From the NCBI GenBank assembly GCA_035280425.1, contig DATEFW010000026.1:14076-78075 (forward strand): a stretch of 64,000 bases of DNA. The letters run 5' to 3'. Both the position numbers and the translations under genes were made by a program. Of the stretch, positions 57,017 through 64,000 are shown one piece after another (the first letter of the stretch is position 1; each line of letters begins with the position of its first letter). The notes under the pieces were generated by a model. It saw only the letters and a program-made list of their open reading frames with translations. It did no database searches and had not been told where the DNA came from. This stretch comes from QHXW01 sp035280425 (lineage in GTDB: Bacteria > Acidobacteriota > Terriglobia > Bryobacterales > Bryobacteraceae).

Positions 57017-58417
57017 ATGCGCTGGCTTGGCTGGCTACTGCTTCAAGTCGTACTTGCAGCGGCCGATTGGACGCAATTCCGCGGCCCGAACGGCTCGGGC
57101 GTCTCCCCCTCGAAAGGTCTTCCAGATCACTTCGACCTGCAAAAGAATATCATGTGGAGGACGGCGTTGCCGCCGGGACATTCCTCGCCGGTCTTCACGG
57201 CCGACCATATCTTTGTCACCGCGTTCGAGGGCAAGACGTTGCTCACGATCTGCCTTGACCGAGCCAGCGGCAAGGTGCTATGGCGGCGCGAGGCTCCTCG
57301 AGAACGCGAGGAGTCTTTCGAGCCCACCAACGGACCGGCATCGCCATCCCCTGTCACGGACGGCGCCAACGTATACGTTTTCTTTGGCGACTTCGGGTTG
57401 CTCTCCTACGGGACGGGAGGCACCGAACGCTGGCGTCTGCCGCTAGGTCCCTTCAACAACGTAAACGGCCACGGCTCGTCGCCGATCCTTGCCGATGGAC
57501 GGCTGGTGCTGATCTGCGATCAGGACACTGGGTCGTACTTGCTCGCGGTGGATGCCCCGAGCGGGCGCGTGCTGTGGAAGACAATGCGGCCGGAATACAC
57601 GCGGGGTTACGCCACACCCGCGGTCTACCGGCCAAAGAATGGGCCTGCAGAGCTGATCGTTCCGGGATCCTTCGAAGTGGCCTCATACGCCATCGAGACG
57701 GGCGAGAAATTGTGGTGGGTGCGCGGCTTGGCGTGGCAACTCAAGACGGTACCGCTGATCGACCGCGATCGCATATTTGTAACCGGGTGGGAAACGGAAG
57801 GTGACCGGGAGGCCGCCAAAGTCCCTGAATTTGCCAAAGTTCTCGCGGAGTATGACAAGGACCATGACGGGAAGCTGGCGCGCACCGAGCTGCCTACGAA
57901 ATTCGATGCAGAATGGTTCGGCGATAGCGATCTCAACCATGACGGATACATCGACGAGCGCGAGTGGCAGTTCTACCAAGCGCGCCATGTCTCGCAGAAC
58001 TGTCTGGTGGCCATTCGCGGCGGCGGCCGCGGCGATGTCACCAACAGCCACGTGCTCTGGAGATACCGCAAGGCAATACCAAACACGTCATCGCCCCTGC
58101 TCTACGAGGGAGTGATCTATCTGATCCGCGATGGGATCTTTACGAGTCTGAATCCGGACAATGGCACGGTGTTCAAGCAGGCGCGCCTTAGCGGCGCACT
58201 TGGCCGCTATTGGTCTTCGCCCATCGCCGCTGACGGCAGAATCTTTGTGGTGAGCGAAGACGGGAAAGTCGTGGTACTGCGGGCAGCCGCGGAATGGGAG
58301 ATTCTCGCCGTCAACAATATTGACGAAGACACCTTCGCCACGCCGGCGATTCTCGATGGTCGGATCTACGTTCGTACGCGCCTGGCGCTCTACTGTTTTG
58401 CAAAACGGGGCACCTGA
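57017..58417 (+). CDS. PQQ-like beta-propeller protein carrying an EF-hand pair
   Basis: 466 residues. A short signal (MRWLGWLLLQVVLAA) leads into a PQQ-like/BamB-like propeller: DWTQFRGPNGSGVSPSKGLP, HSSPVFTADHIFVTAFEGKT, LDRASGKVLWRREAP, GSSPILADGRLVLICDQDTG and KNGPAELIVPGSFEVASYAI. An insertion at about 270-325 holds two calcium loops, DKDHDGKLARTE and DLNHDGYIDERE, canonical EF-hands. The blades then resume (WRYRKAIPNTSSPLLYEGVI). Planctomycete and Solibacter genomes contain similar fusions; a redox cofactor is not assured. ATG 57017 lacks a ribosome-binding site; TACACT lies shortly upstream, so a leaderless transcript is possible. Confidence 0.85.
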   Translation: MRWLGWLLLQVVLAAADWTQFRGPNGSGVSPSKGLPDHFDLQKNIMWRTALPPGHSSPVFTADHIFVTAFEGKTLLTICLDRASGKVLWRREAPREREESFEPTNGPASPSPVTDGANVYVFFGDFGLLSYGTGGTERWRLPLGPFNNVNGHGSSPILADGRLVLICDQDTGSYLLAVDAPSGRVLWKTMRPEYTRGYATPAVYRPKNGPAELIVPGSFEVASYAIETGEKLWWVRGLAWQLKTVPLIDRDRIFVTGWETEGDREAAKVPEFAKVLAEYDKDHDGKLARTELPTKFDAEWFGDSDLNHDGYIDEREWQFYQARHVSQNCLVAIRGGGRGDVTNSHVLWRYRKAIPNTSSPLLYEGVIYLIRDGIFTSLNPDNGTVFKQARLSGALGRYWSSPIAADGRIFVVSEDGKVVVLRAAAEWEILAVNNIDEDTFATPAILDGRIYVRTRLALYCFAKRGT

Positions 58418-58780
58418 GCGCCGACAGAATCCCGATCTCGGACCCCTATCGTGAAAGGAAATAAAAGGTTTTTCGCGAAAAAATGGCGGACAGTCGGCGT
58501 GAGCGATTGATCCAAGGCAAGTTGTTCGTCAGCGGCGCTCCGGAAGTAGCGCAAGCGAAGGGTTTTGATACAGCCAAGAACGGATGGGGTGAACCCCGCT
58601 AGCTTCTCCGTCTGCGGGAGACGCGCCTGTTAGCGAGTGCCCATCGCGTGCAGACGGAGCGCCAACCTACAATCCCCCGCATTCCGAGTTGACCTGCTCA
58701 GGCTCCTCCTGGAAGACGCGCCCTATGATTCGGCTACCTCCGACCGTCGGGCCAAGTCCGTTCCTGCTGGATCGCGCCGC
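58418..58780. other. Intergenic region with one doubtful 39-codon frame
   Basis: 363 bases between the PQQ gene and the TOTE helicase. A perfect palindrome TTTTTCGCGAAAAA lies at 58469-58482 and directly precedes an ATG at 58483 that opens a 39-codon frame to 58602 (MADSRRERLIQGKLFVSGAP..., ending NGWGEPR). The residue composition is plausible, with AAAGG a few bases upstream, but no family is recognised. No remnant of the P-type ATPase is seen at this side of the island. Confidence 0.35.
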
Positions 58781-60412
58781 TTACATGTTCAGGCGCTGCT
58801 GTGCAGTCGACAGGACCTTGTAGCCCATGTCCCCATAGCCCTTTAGTCGTCGGTCGTACATCCGGGCGAGCATACGAACGTTGGCATCGACGTAATCATA
58901 AACTTCGATGACACGTTTGCTGTCGTGCAGGCGATGGAGTCGCCCGACGTATTGTTGGAGCGTGCCCTTCCAGGAAATCGGCATCGCCAGGAAGAGCGTG
59001 TCGAGACGCGCGTCGTCAAACCCCTCACCGGTGTAACTCCCGGTTGCCAGAATTAGGCGTTGATCGCCTTCCGGTACGCCGGCGAGCGCCTCGCTAACCG
59101 CGCGGCGCTGCTTCCGGCCCATTCCTCCTTTGAGTACGATGACATTTCGAATCTTACCCACGAGAGCAGATTCTAGCCGGCTGAGATGATCGGTTCTCCC
59201 TGTCAAAACAAGCGGTGACCGTCCAGATTCCACGGCGTGGATCACGTCTCGAACGATGCACTCGTTGCGCGCTTCATCGGTAACCAGAGCAGCATAGACA
59301 TCCTGGATTGACGCATCTGTCCTATCGCCGTCCATTCGGAAGCCGGTAAGCTTCGGTAGGACCAAATGGTCAAAGGGGCTAGAATCGGTTATCGCGCGTG
59401 TGCTGAGACTGTATCGCGTCGGTCCACATTGCATATAGATGATCGGATGATGCCCATCTTTCCTGGTGGGCGTCGCTGTCAATCCAACCACGAACTTCGC
59501 TTTGATCTGCCGCATCACGCGCTCAAGTGTAAAGGCTGAAAGATGGTGGCACTCGTCGACGATGACGTGTCCATATTCGGCCACGAAATCCTTTACCTCT
59601 TGATCGCGGTGCAGGCTCTGAATCACCGCTACGTCGATGTTTCCAGTCCGCTTGGTCTTGCCTCCGCCGATTTGCCCGATTTCGTCCATGGGGATGTCGA
59701 GGAACATCGCCAGTCGTTCCCGCCATTGATCTAGCAACTGCTGCCGGTGCACGATCACCAGGACGTTCGTCTTCCGTTTCGCGATCAACCATGCAGCGAC
59801 CGCGGTCTTGCCAAACGCCGTCGGCGCACAGATCAATCCCTCATCATGACGCACGACTTTGGCGACCGCTTCCTGTTGTGTTGTCCGTAGCGTCCCGTGA
59901 AATTCGACTTCAATCGGCTTCCCGGCGAAGCGCTGGTCGTGAACGATCGTCTTGATGCCGTGAGCTTCCAGAAGCGAAAGGACTTCGGCCAGGCAACCGC
60001 GAGGCAAGGCCAAGTGCCGACCTAAGTCCTCTCCACACGCGATCACGCGCGGCTTGTCGAAAGTCGAAAGCCGCATTGCCTGCGCCTTGTAGAATTCCGG
60101 ATTCTGGAACGCCGCGATCCGGAGAAGGCGGTTCAGCATTTCCGGCGGCAAGGCCCTCTTCTCGACAAAGACCATATTAGATCGAACGATCTCGATCGTT
60201 GAGGGCAGCGGCCCTCTGATAGGCTTGTCCGAACGCTTTCGGAAAGGAGGTAACGTCCACGGATCAGGTTCGTTCTCGTCGTCTACGCTGGCGATTCGGA
60301 CGCCGATCAAGTCGCCATGTCGGAGGGCACCCGCAATCAACCGTTCCGCTGCCGACTGGGACATGCGCTGAATAGACGCGACGTAGCTCCACTGGTCAGC
60401 ATGCGGCCGCAA
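58781..60412 (-). CDS. TOTE conflict-system helicase half (SF2, DECH box), 3' part of amber-split gene
   Basis: 543 residues of superfamily 2 helicase. Walker A is CAPTAFGKTAVAA, Walker B VIVDECHHL, motif III GLTATPTRKDG, and motif VI QQYVGRLHRLHD with the arginine finger. Residues 1-160 (RPHADQWSYVASIQRMS..., EIVRSNMVFVEKRALPPEML) are the linker that normally joins the TOTE primase to its helicase. It lies in the same frame as the primase, 16 codons beyond an amber codon at 60458. The intervening codons read KVPRESGFTEFLDDEL, which is homologous linker. Independent translation from TTG 60412 would need a new start without a visible ribosome-binding site. The protein ends LSTAQQRLNM; no C-terminal nuclease domain is seen. 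Confidence 0.88.
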   Translation of the reverse strand: MRPHADQWSYVASIQRMSQSAAERLIAGALRHGDLIGVRIASVDDENEPDPWTLPPFRKRSDKPIRGPLPSTIEIVRSNMVFVEKRALPPEMLNRLLRIAAFQNPEFYKAQAMRLSTFDKPRVIACGEDLGRHLALPRGCLAEVLSLLEAHGIKTIVHDQRFAGKPIEVEFHGTLRTTQQEAVAKVVRHDEGLICAPTAFGKTAVAAWLIAKRKTNVLVIVHRQQLLDQWRERLAMFLDIPMDEIGQIGGGKTKRTGNIDVAVIQSLHRDQEVKDFVAEYGHVIVDECHHLSAFTLERVMRQIKAKFVVGLTATPTRKDGHHPIIYMQCGPTRYSLSTRAITDSSPFDHLVLPKLTGFRMDGDRTDASIQDVYAALVTDEARNECIVRDVIHAVESGRSPLVLTGRTDHLSRLESALVGKIRNVIVLKGGMGRKQRRAVSEALAGVPEGDQRLILATGSYTGEGFDDARLDTLFLAMPISWKGTLQQYVGRLHRLHDSKRVIEVYDYVDANVRMLARMYDRRLKGYGDMGYKVLSTAQQRLNM

Positions 60413-60457
60413 TTCGTCATCGAGAAATTCTGTGAACCCCGATTCGCGGGGGACCTT

Positions 60458-60460
60458 CTA
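60458..60460 (-). other. In-frame amber codon (CAG to TAG) dividing the TOTE gene
   Basis: The minus-strand codons read L-I-A-L-P-L, TAG, K-V-P-R-E-S-G-F and on without any other stop into the helicase. The expected residue here in the family is Gln (CAG), one transition away. No frameshift is present on either side. It could be a recent inactivating mutation, a sequencing error, or a read-through site. Confidence 0.85.
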
Positions 60461-61231
60461 AAGTGGGAGAGCGATTAGGTTGCCGAAGCCACCCTTCGGC
60501 ATCGTATCTTGATTGGGAAAAAATCGATCATACGAATCAAGGCCTAATTGATGACGTCGTTCCATCGTTCTGGTCAGCAGCAATGAACCCAGTCTTCGTG
60601 CCACGCAGGCGGGAACAGGGCGGTCGAAGAAGAACCAGATGTGCGCACCGTTACCGGAACGGGAACACTCCAACGCCGCGGGCACGTTCAACTCGCGACA
60701 AGTTGCAAGCAATGCCAACGCGTCGTCCTTCCACGTCTTTTTGTCGAAGTCAATGGCAAAAAACCAGCAGGTTTCGTCCAGCAGGAGCGGATACACACCA
60801 AGCGTATGCTTGCCCGTGAGGTGTGCATGAATTGCTTCGTCACTCAGCGGAATGTCTTTGCGGGTCTCTTTATCGACGCGTTTTCGGTTTGCGGCGCTAG
60901 CCGCGTTGTAAGCCTTCCAGTCACGCTCGGCTCGCGGCGAGTAGCCGGAGCGTCCGTCGGGACTCTGCCACCTCTGCGCGTACACGTCCTCGCGGCCACG
61001 GAACAGGGACCTGAACAATGCAATCTTTTCCGCCGGGCTGAGCTTGTGCCTGTCCCGGGCCGGCTCAACTGGTTGCTGCGTCGGGCTCGGAACGGGATCC
61101 GGCGCAATGCCGTGTTGAGCAAGCAGACTCCGAAGCCTTTCGTTCTCCTCGGCCAACTGGCGGCATTTCTGGCGGAGTGCGTCAACCTCGTCGCTCTCAG
61201 TCTGATCGCCCTTCACCAGTTCATCATCCAT
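60458..61231 (-). CDS. TOTE conflict-system archaeo-eukaryotic primase half, ends at in-frame amber
   Basis: About 257 residues: a short coiled coil (VDALRQKCRQLAEENERLRS), then the AEP primase domain. LSPAEKIALFRSLFRGREDV is the family lead-in. CWFFAIDFDKKTW has the D-x-D metal pair, LECSRSGNGAHIWFFFD the s-x-H motif, and LDSYDRFFPNQDTMPKGGFG the third acidic region. The frame stops at FGNLIALPL followed by TAG, exactly where relatives continue with a Gln and the helicase linker. The start is uncertain: ATG 61231 fits the family N-terminus, while 61252 and 61348 are alternatives. TOTE proteins are predicted nucleic-acid-synthesising conflict (defence) systems. Confidence 0.88.
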   Translation of the reverse strand: MDDELVKGDQTESDEVDALRQKCRQLAEENERLRSLLAQHGIAPDPVPSPTQQPVEPARDRHKLSPAEKIALFRSLFRGREDVYAQRWQSPDGRSGYSPRAERDWKAYNAASAANRKRVDKETRKDIPLSDEAIHAHLTGKHTLGVYPLLLDETCWFFAIDFDKKTWKDDALALLATCRELNVPAALECSRSGNGAHIWFFFDRPVPACVARRLGSLLLTRTMERRHQLGLDSYDRFFPNQDTMPKGGFGNLIALPL

Positions 61232-61374
61232 CAGAAAACGATTGCGTTGCATTCGAGGCGCAATGCGCCTGGCCCGCGCAGCTGTCTTGGGCGCATCCCA
61301 TCCGGCTCCAACGGTTCTTTTAATTCTCCACCTTAATGTTTCCAACAATTTGGGGAATCTGCTTTTCGCTCGAG

Positions 61375-61833
61375 CTATCCCCAGCCGCTACAATGCGAAA
61401 AGTTTTGGCACGGTTTTGACACGGACCCATCCACCACCACCACCACGACTTCCCGCCTCGCAATTCGCCTGCGCTCGCCGTTGCGGATTACAGGGGCACG
61501 CGGGCTTGTAAGATTGCGCAATGCCTCCAGCACGCGCTCGGTCCGCGTCTCCTGCACGACTGTGATAACGATGGAGACCATGCCGAACACGAGGAGGATT
61601 ATTGATTCCTCAAGATCGTCGAGCGCGAGGTAGACGACGCCGCCACCGAGAAGAAGCATCAGCATCGGCTCGCGCGTGACTTCCAGGACAATACGGAAGG
61701 GCGTACGCCTGCCCGCGCTCGGCAACTCGTTAAAGCAGTCGCGTTTGAGTCGGGCCTGCGCCTCATCTTCACTGAGGCCGGTCGCGGAGCCGGCAGGAGA
61801 ACTCTTCTCGGTCATGGGCGTCGAAATGGACAT
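61375..61833 (-). pseudogene. N-terminal fragment of a cation-transporting P-type ATPase
   Basis: About 140 residues match the start of a Ca/Mg-type P-type ATPase: GLSEDEAQARLKRDCFNELP (cation ATPase N-terminal domain), REPMLMLLLGGGVVYLALDD (first helix), IILLVFGMVSIVITVVQETR (second helix) and LEALRNLTSPRAPVIRNGE (start of the actuator domain). After RRRIARREVV the sequence becomes repetitive (V-V-V-V-V-D-G) and ends at 61375. The actuator TGES loop, phosphorylation DKTG and remaining helices are missing. The break falls directly upstream of the TOTE gene, suggesting deletion or insertion there. ATG at 61833 or 61815 may be the original start. Confidence 0.82.
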
Positions 61834-61965
61834 TCGCAATGGCCCTGAGGCCTCTACAACCAATATCGCAACGAAGGATGACCAAGTCTTCTTTGACGCT
61901 CAGCGCCGTGGTCACGTATCGATCGGCTGGCTTTCGAGTATGCTGCTTGGGCGGCGGTTATGGAG

Positions 61966-63777
61966 CTACCGCAGGCCAAACTTTTTCATCTTGTAGCGAA
62001 GTGTGTCACGTGTGATGCGTAGCAGACGGGCGGCGCGGCTCTGATTGCCGCTGCTTTTCTCCAGCGCTCTCCTAACCAGGCTTAGCTCGTTGTCCTCGAG
62101 CGAAGGTAATTCATCTCGATTCCGGTACTCGTGAGGAGGTGCCCACGCTTTCGCCGTATCAGGATTGGTAACTTCGACAGGCAAGCTTCGAGGTGTTAGT
62201 ACGTTGGAATCCTCCAGAATCATGGCGCGTTCTATGGCGTTGCGCAATTCGCGCACGTTCCCAGGCCAACAGTGTGCCACTAGCACCTTTGAGGCTTCCG
62301 GGGAAATGCCCTCTACCTTGCGCCTGAACTTCCTGTTGAGTTGTTCGATGAAAAAGTTGGCTAAAGGCAGGATATCCTCGCGCCGGTTGCGCAGCGGAGG
62401 GAGTGAAATCGCGATGACGTTCAGGCGAAAGTAGAGGTCCTGACGGAAAGCGCCATTGCCTACAGCATCCAACAGGTTTCTATTCGTGGCCGTGATGACG
62501 CGCAGATCCACTTGAATATCCTGCAGGCCACCGAGCCTCCGAAAGCGTTGTTCTTCGAGCACGCGCAGCAGTTTCGCCTGCAATACCAGCGGAAGTTCGC
62601 CGATCTCGTCCAGGAACAACGTACCCTTGTTCGCCAACTCAAGCGTGCCTCGCTTTTGCGCACGGGCATCGGTGAAGGCGCCCTTTTCATAACCAAAAAG
62701 CTCGCTCTCCAGAAGGGTCTCCGGGATGGCAGCGCAGTTGATCGCGATAAAAGGCTCAGCCTGCCGACGGCTATGGTCGTGCATAATTTTAGCGATCAAA
62801 TCCTTGCCGGTTCCATTTTCACCCTCTAATAGAATCGTGTTGGCTTCGCTCTGCGCTACCCGCCGGGCAAACCGCAGCACATCCACCATTACCGGCGACT
62901 CGGCGATCACCGGCCGGACCGGATGCGCAGCCTGTCCGACGAGGCGGACGCCGCTGTCTTCCGTTTTGATGCTGACGTCTTCCCGGATGACGCGGGCAAA
63001 GCCCAGTAATGCATCATACCTATCGTGCAGAGCCGTCGTGATAACCTGCGCCCAGTACCGTGAGTGGTCTTTACGGACGCGCCAGCCTTCTGCTTCGGAC
63101 CTCCCGCGTGCCGCCGCGGCCTGTAACTCCTCCTCAGGCAGGCGGGACGCAATATCTTCGGCAGTGTAAAAGCGAGAACCATACTCACCGATAACTTCTT
63201 CCGCCTTGTATCCTGTGATGCGCTCGGCTCCGGTATTCCAGCTAATGACCATTCCGGCGCGATCCAGCATAATCAAGCCGTGATCCTGAATGCTCGCAAC
63301 CAACTGCCGGAACCGCTCTTCGCTCTCACGCAATGCCTCTTCTGTCCGTTTGCGCTGGGTAATGTCGGTGGAAACGCCCGCTGTGCCACATAGATTCCCG
63401 AGAGCGTCGAGTAGCGGAAACTTGAGAGAAATATAGGTCCGCTGTTCCCCATTCACGTGAACAATTTCTTCCCACTCCATCGGCTGACCGGCTCTTGCGA
63501 CCGCCTCATCATTAGCGCGAAACGTATCCGCCTGCTCGACGGGAAATAGATCGTAGTCTGTCTTTCCTTTGGCCTGATCCTTCGTGATGTAAAACAAGGA
63601 TTCAAACTGCTTGTTCACCAACAGGAATCGGCCTTCCATGTCTTTGACATAGATCACTGCTTGGGAGCCATCGACGATGGCTTCGAGCAACGTCCGCGTC
63701 CTTTGAATCTCCGCCGCCAGGACGTCCGCTGCAGCGATCGGCCCCGGTACCCGGTACTCCTCTAATGTGTTGGCCAT
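61966..63777 (-). CDS. Sigma-54-dependent activator with PAS domains
   Basis: 603 residues. The first PAS (about 25-140) has VIYVKDMEGRFLLVNKQFES and the second (about 150-265) has IMLDRAGMVISWNTGAERIT. The AAA+ domain (about 295-520) has EGENGTGKDLIAKIM (Walker A), ELFGYEKGAFTDARAQKRGT (sigma-54 contact loop, here GAFTDA), TLFLDEIGELP (Walker B) and a sensor region with FRQDLYFRLNVIAISLPPLR. The C-terminal Fis-type helix-turn-helix has NQSRAARLLRITRDTLRYKM. No receiver domain, so ligand or redox sensing through the PAS domains is likely. It reads away from the truncated ATPase gene; no sigma-54 promoter was found nearby. Confidence 0.93.
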   Translation of the reverse strand: MANTLEEYRVPGPIAAADVLAAEIQRTRTLLEAIVDGSQAVIYVKDMEGRFLLVNKQFESLFYITKDQAKGKTDYDLFPVEQADTFRANDEAVARAGQPMEWEEIVHVNGEQRTYISLKFPLLDALGNLCGTAGVSTDITQRKRTEEALRESEERFRQLVASIQDHGLIMLDRAGMVISWNTGAERITGYKAEEVIGEYGSRFYTAEDIASRLPEEELQAAAARGRSEAEGWRVRKDHSRYWAQVITTALHDRYDALLGFARVIREDVSIKTEDSGVRLVGQAAHPVRPVIAESPVMVDVLRFARRVAQSEANTILLEGENGTGKDLIAKIMHDHSRRQAEPFIAINCAAIPETLLESELFGYEKGAFTDARAQKRGTLELANKGTLFLDEIGELPLVLQAKLLRVLEEQRFRRLGGLQDIQVDLRVITATNRNLLDAVGNGAFRQDLYFRLNVIAISLPPLRNRREDILPLANFFIEQLNRKFRRKVEGISPEASKVLVAHCWPGNVRELRNAIERAMILEDSNVLTPRSLPVEVTNPDTAKAWAPPHEYRNRDELPSLEDNELSLVRRALEKSSGNQSRAARLLRITRDTLRYKMKKFGLR

Positions 63778-63801
63778 TCTCTCTAAAAGAGACGTTTCAA
63801 A

Positions 63802-64000
63802 TCAAAATATGTACTTGAGTTCGCGATCCCCATCGATTCTAAGAACCGGCACTGCCTGTTTCATGGCCATGAATTCAGTCGTGGTCACAACGGCATTGGC
63901 CTGCTTGGACAGATACATGATTTCGCGCTGCGAATCCACCATGCGTTGATAAAACGGCGGGTGGGAGCGAAACCAACTCACTCCATTGACGTAGCCTTCT
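63802..64000 (-). CDS. C-terminal end of an M48-like metallopeptidase (truncated by window edge)
   Basis: The minus-strand frame is open from the window edge to TGA at 63802 and gives GVSWFRSHPPFYQRMVDSQR, then EIMYLSKQANAVVTTTEFM and KQAVPVLRIDGDRELKYIF. S-H-P-P-F-x-x-R-M is typical of the region after the third metal ligand in M48 (HtpX/Ste24-like) membrane metallopeptidases, where proteins of a size class are followed by such tails. Only 66 codons are visible, so the family call is moderate. It lies 25 bp upstream of the sigma-54 activator, same strand. Confidence 0.6.
   Translation of the reverse strand, partial: EGYVNGVSWFRSHPPFYQRMVDSQREIMYLSKQANAVVTTTEFMAMKQAVPVLRIDGDRELKYIF

Noticed and set aside
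61966..63777. GAFTDA instead of GAFTGA in the sigma-54 activator as evidence of inactivity
   Set aside because: GAFTDA occurs in other enhancer-binding proteins, so it is weak evidence of lost sigma-54 contact.

Overview
The window looks like chromosomal DNA from a GC-rich Acidobacteriota member of the Solibacter/Bryobacter type. This is an inference from gene content; no rRNA or marker phylogeny is available here. Supporting families are an acidobacterial VWFA-related protein, a plug-less outer-membrane beta-barrel, an ECF sigma factor overlapping a Ser/Thr kinase-TPR gene, a DUF1549/DUF1553, DUF1501, WD40-cytochrome and PPC-domain cluster, a PEP-CTERM protein, a VPS10/BNR-repeat protein and many Tat-signal proteins.

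Layout. 1-2.8 kb: the end of a secreted glycosidase-like gene, a SAM methyltransferase and a scrapyard holding an IS21 IstA relic. 2.8-9.3 kb: a GT-C type membrane glycosyltransferase, a Tat-exported D-threonine-aldolase-like enzyme, a DUF2007 protein, a frameshifted phytanoyl-CoA dioxygenase pseudogene and an alpha-glucan phosphorylase. 9.4-14.7 kb: an operon of TonB receptor, orphan ABC-type substrate-binding protein and hybrid histidine kinase with two receivers. 14.8-23.2 kb: msrA, a VPS10/BNR protein, a PAS hybrid kinase, a second methyltransferase and a coupled beta-helix protein. 23.2-29.3 kb: a lysyl-oxidase-like protein and a Tat protein that share a 26-bp upstream repeat, separated by 113-bp tandem repeats; then a small membrane protein, an APC permease, an HtrA-like protease and a receiver-only protein.

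29.3-40.3 kb: nine tightly packed minus-strand genes run DUF1501, DUF4258/DUF2283 (toxin/antitoxin-like), DUF1549/1553, WD40-cytochrome, PPC, cupin isomerase, TIM-barrel isomerase and FAH hydrolase. Stop/start overlaps suggest one transcription unit. 40.5-53.2 kb: a TPR/coiled-coil membrane protein, two tiny coupled genes, an atypical NarL-type regulator, a phosphoesterase, a barrel/VWA/coiled-coil operon and the kinase-sigma pair.

53.6-64 kb: a PEP-CTERM gene, an intact tRNA-Ser, and a mobile-element scar made of an integrase C-terminal fragment, a degenerate tRNA-Gly 3' half, an excisionase and a truncated integrase abutting an FKBP gene. Then come a PQQ propeller carrying EF-hands and a TOTE-type primase-helicase conflict-system gene divided by one in-frame amber codon next to a truncated P-type ATPase. 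A PAS/sigma-54 activator and the end of an M48-like peptidase close the window. The most notable loci are the amber-split TOTE gene, the rearranged tRNA/integrase scar, the toxin-antitoxin-like pair inside a metabolic operon, the TonB/SBP/kinase operon and the shared 26-bp promoter repeat.
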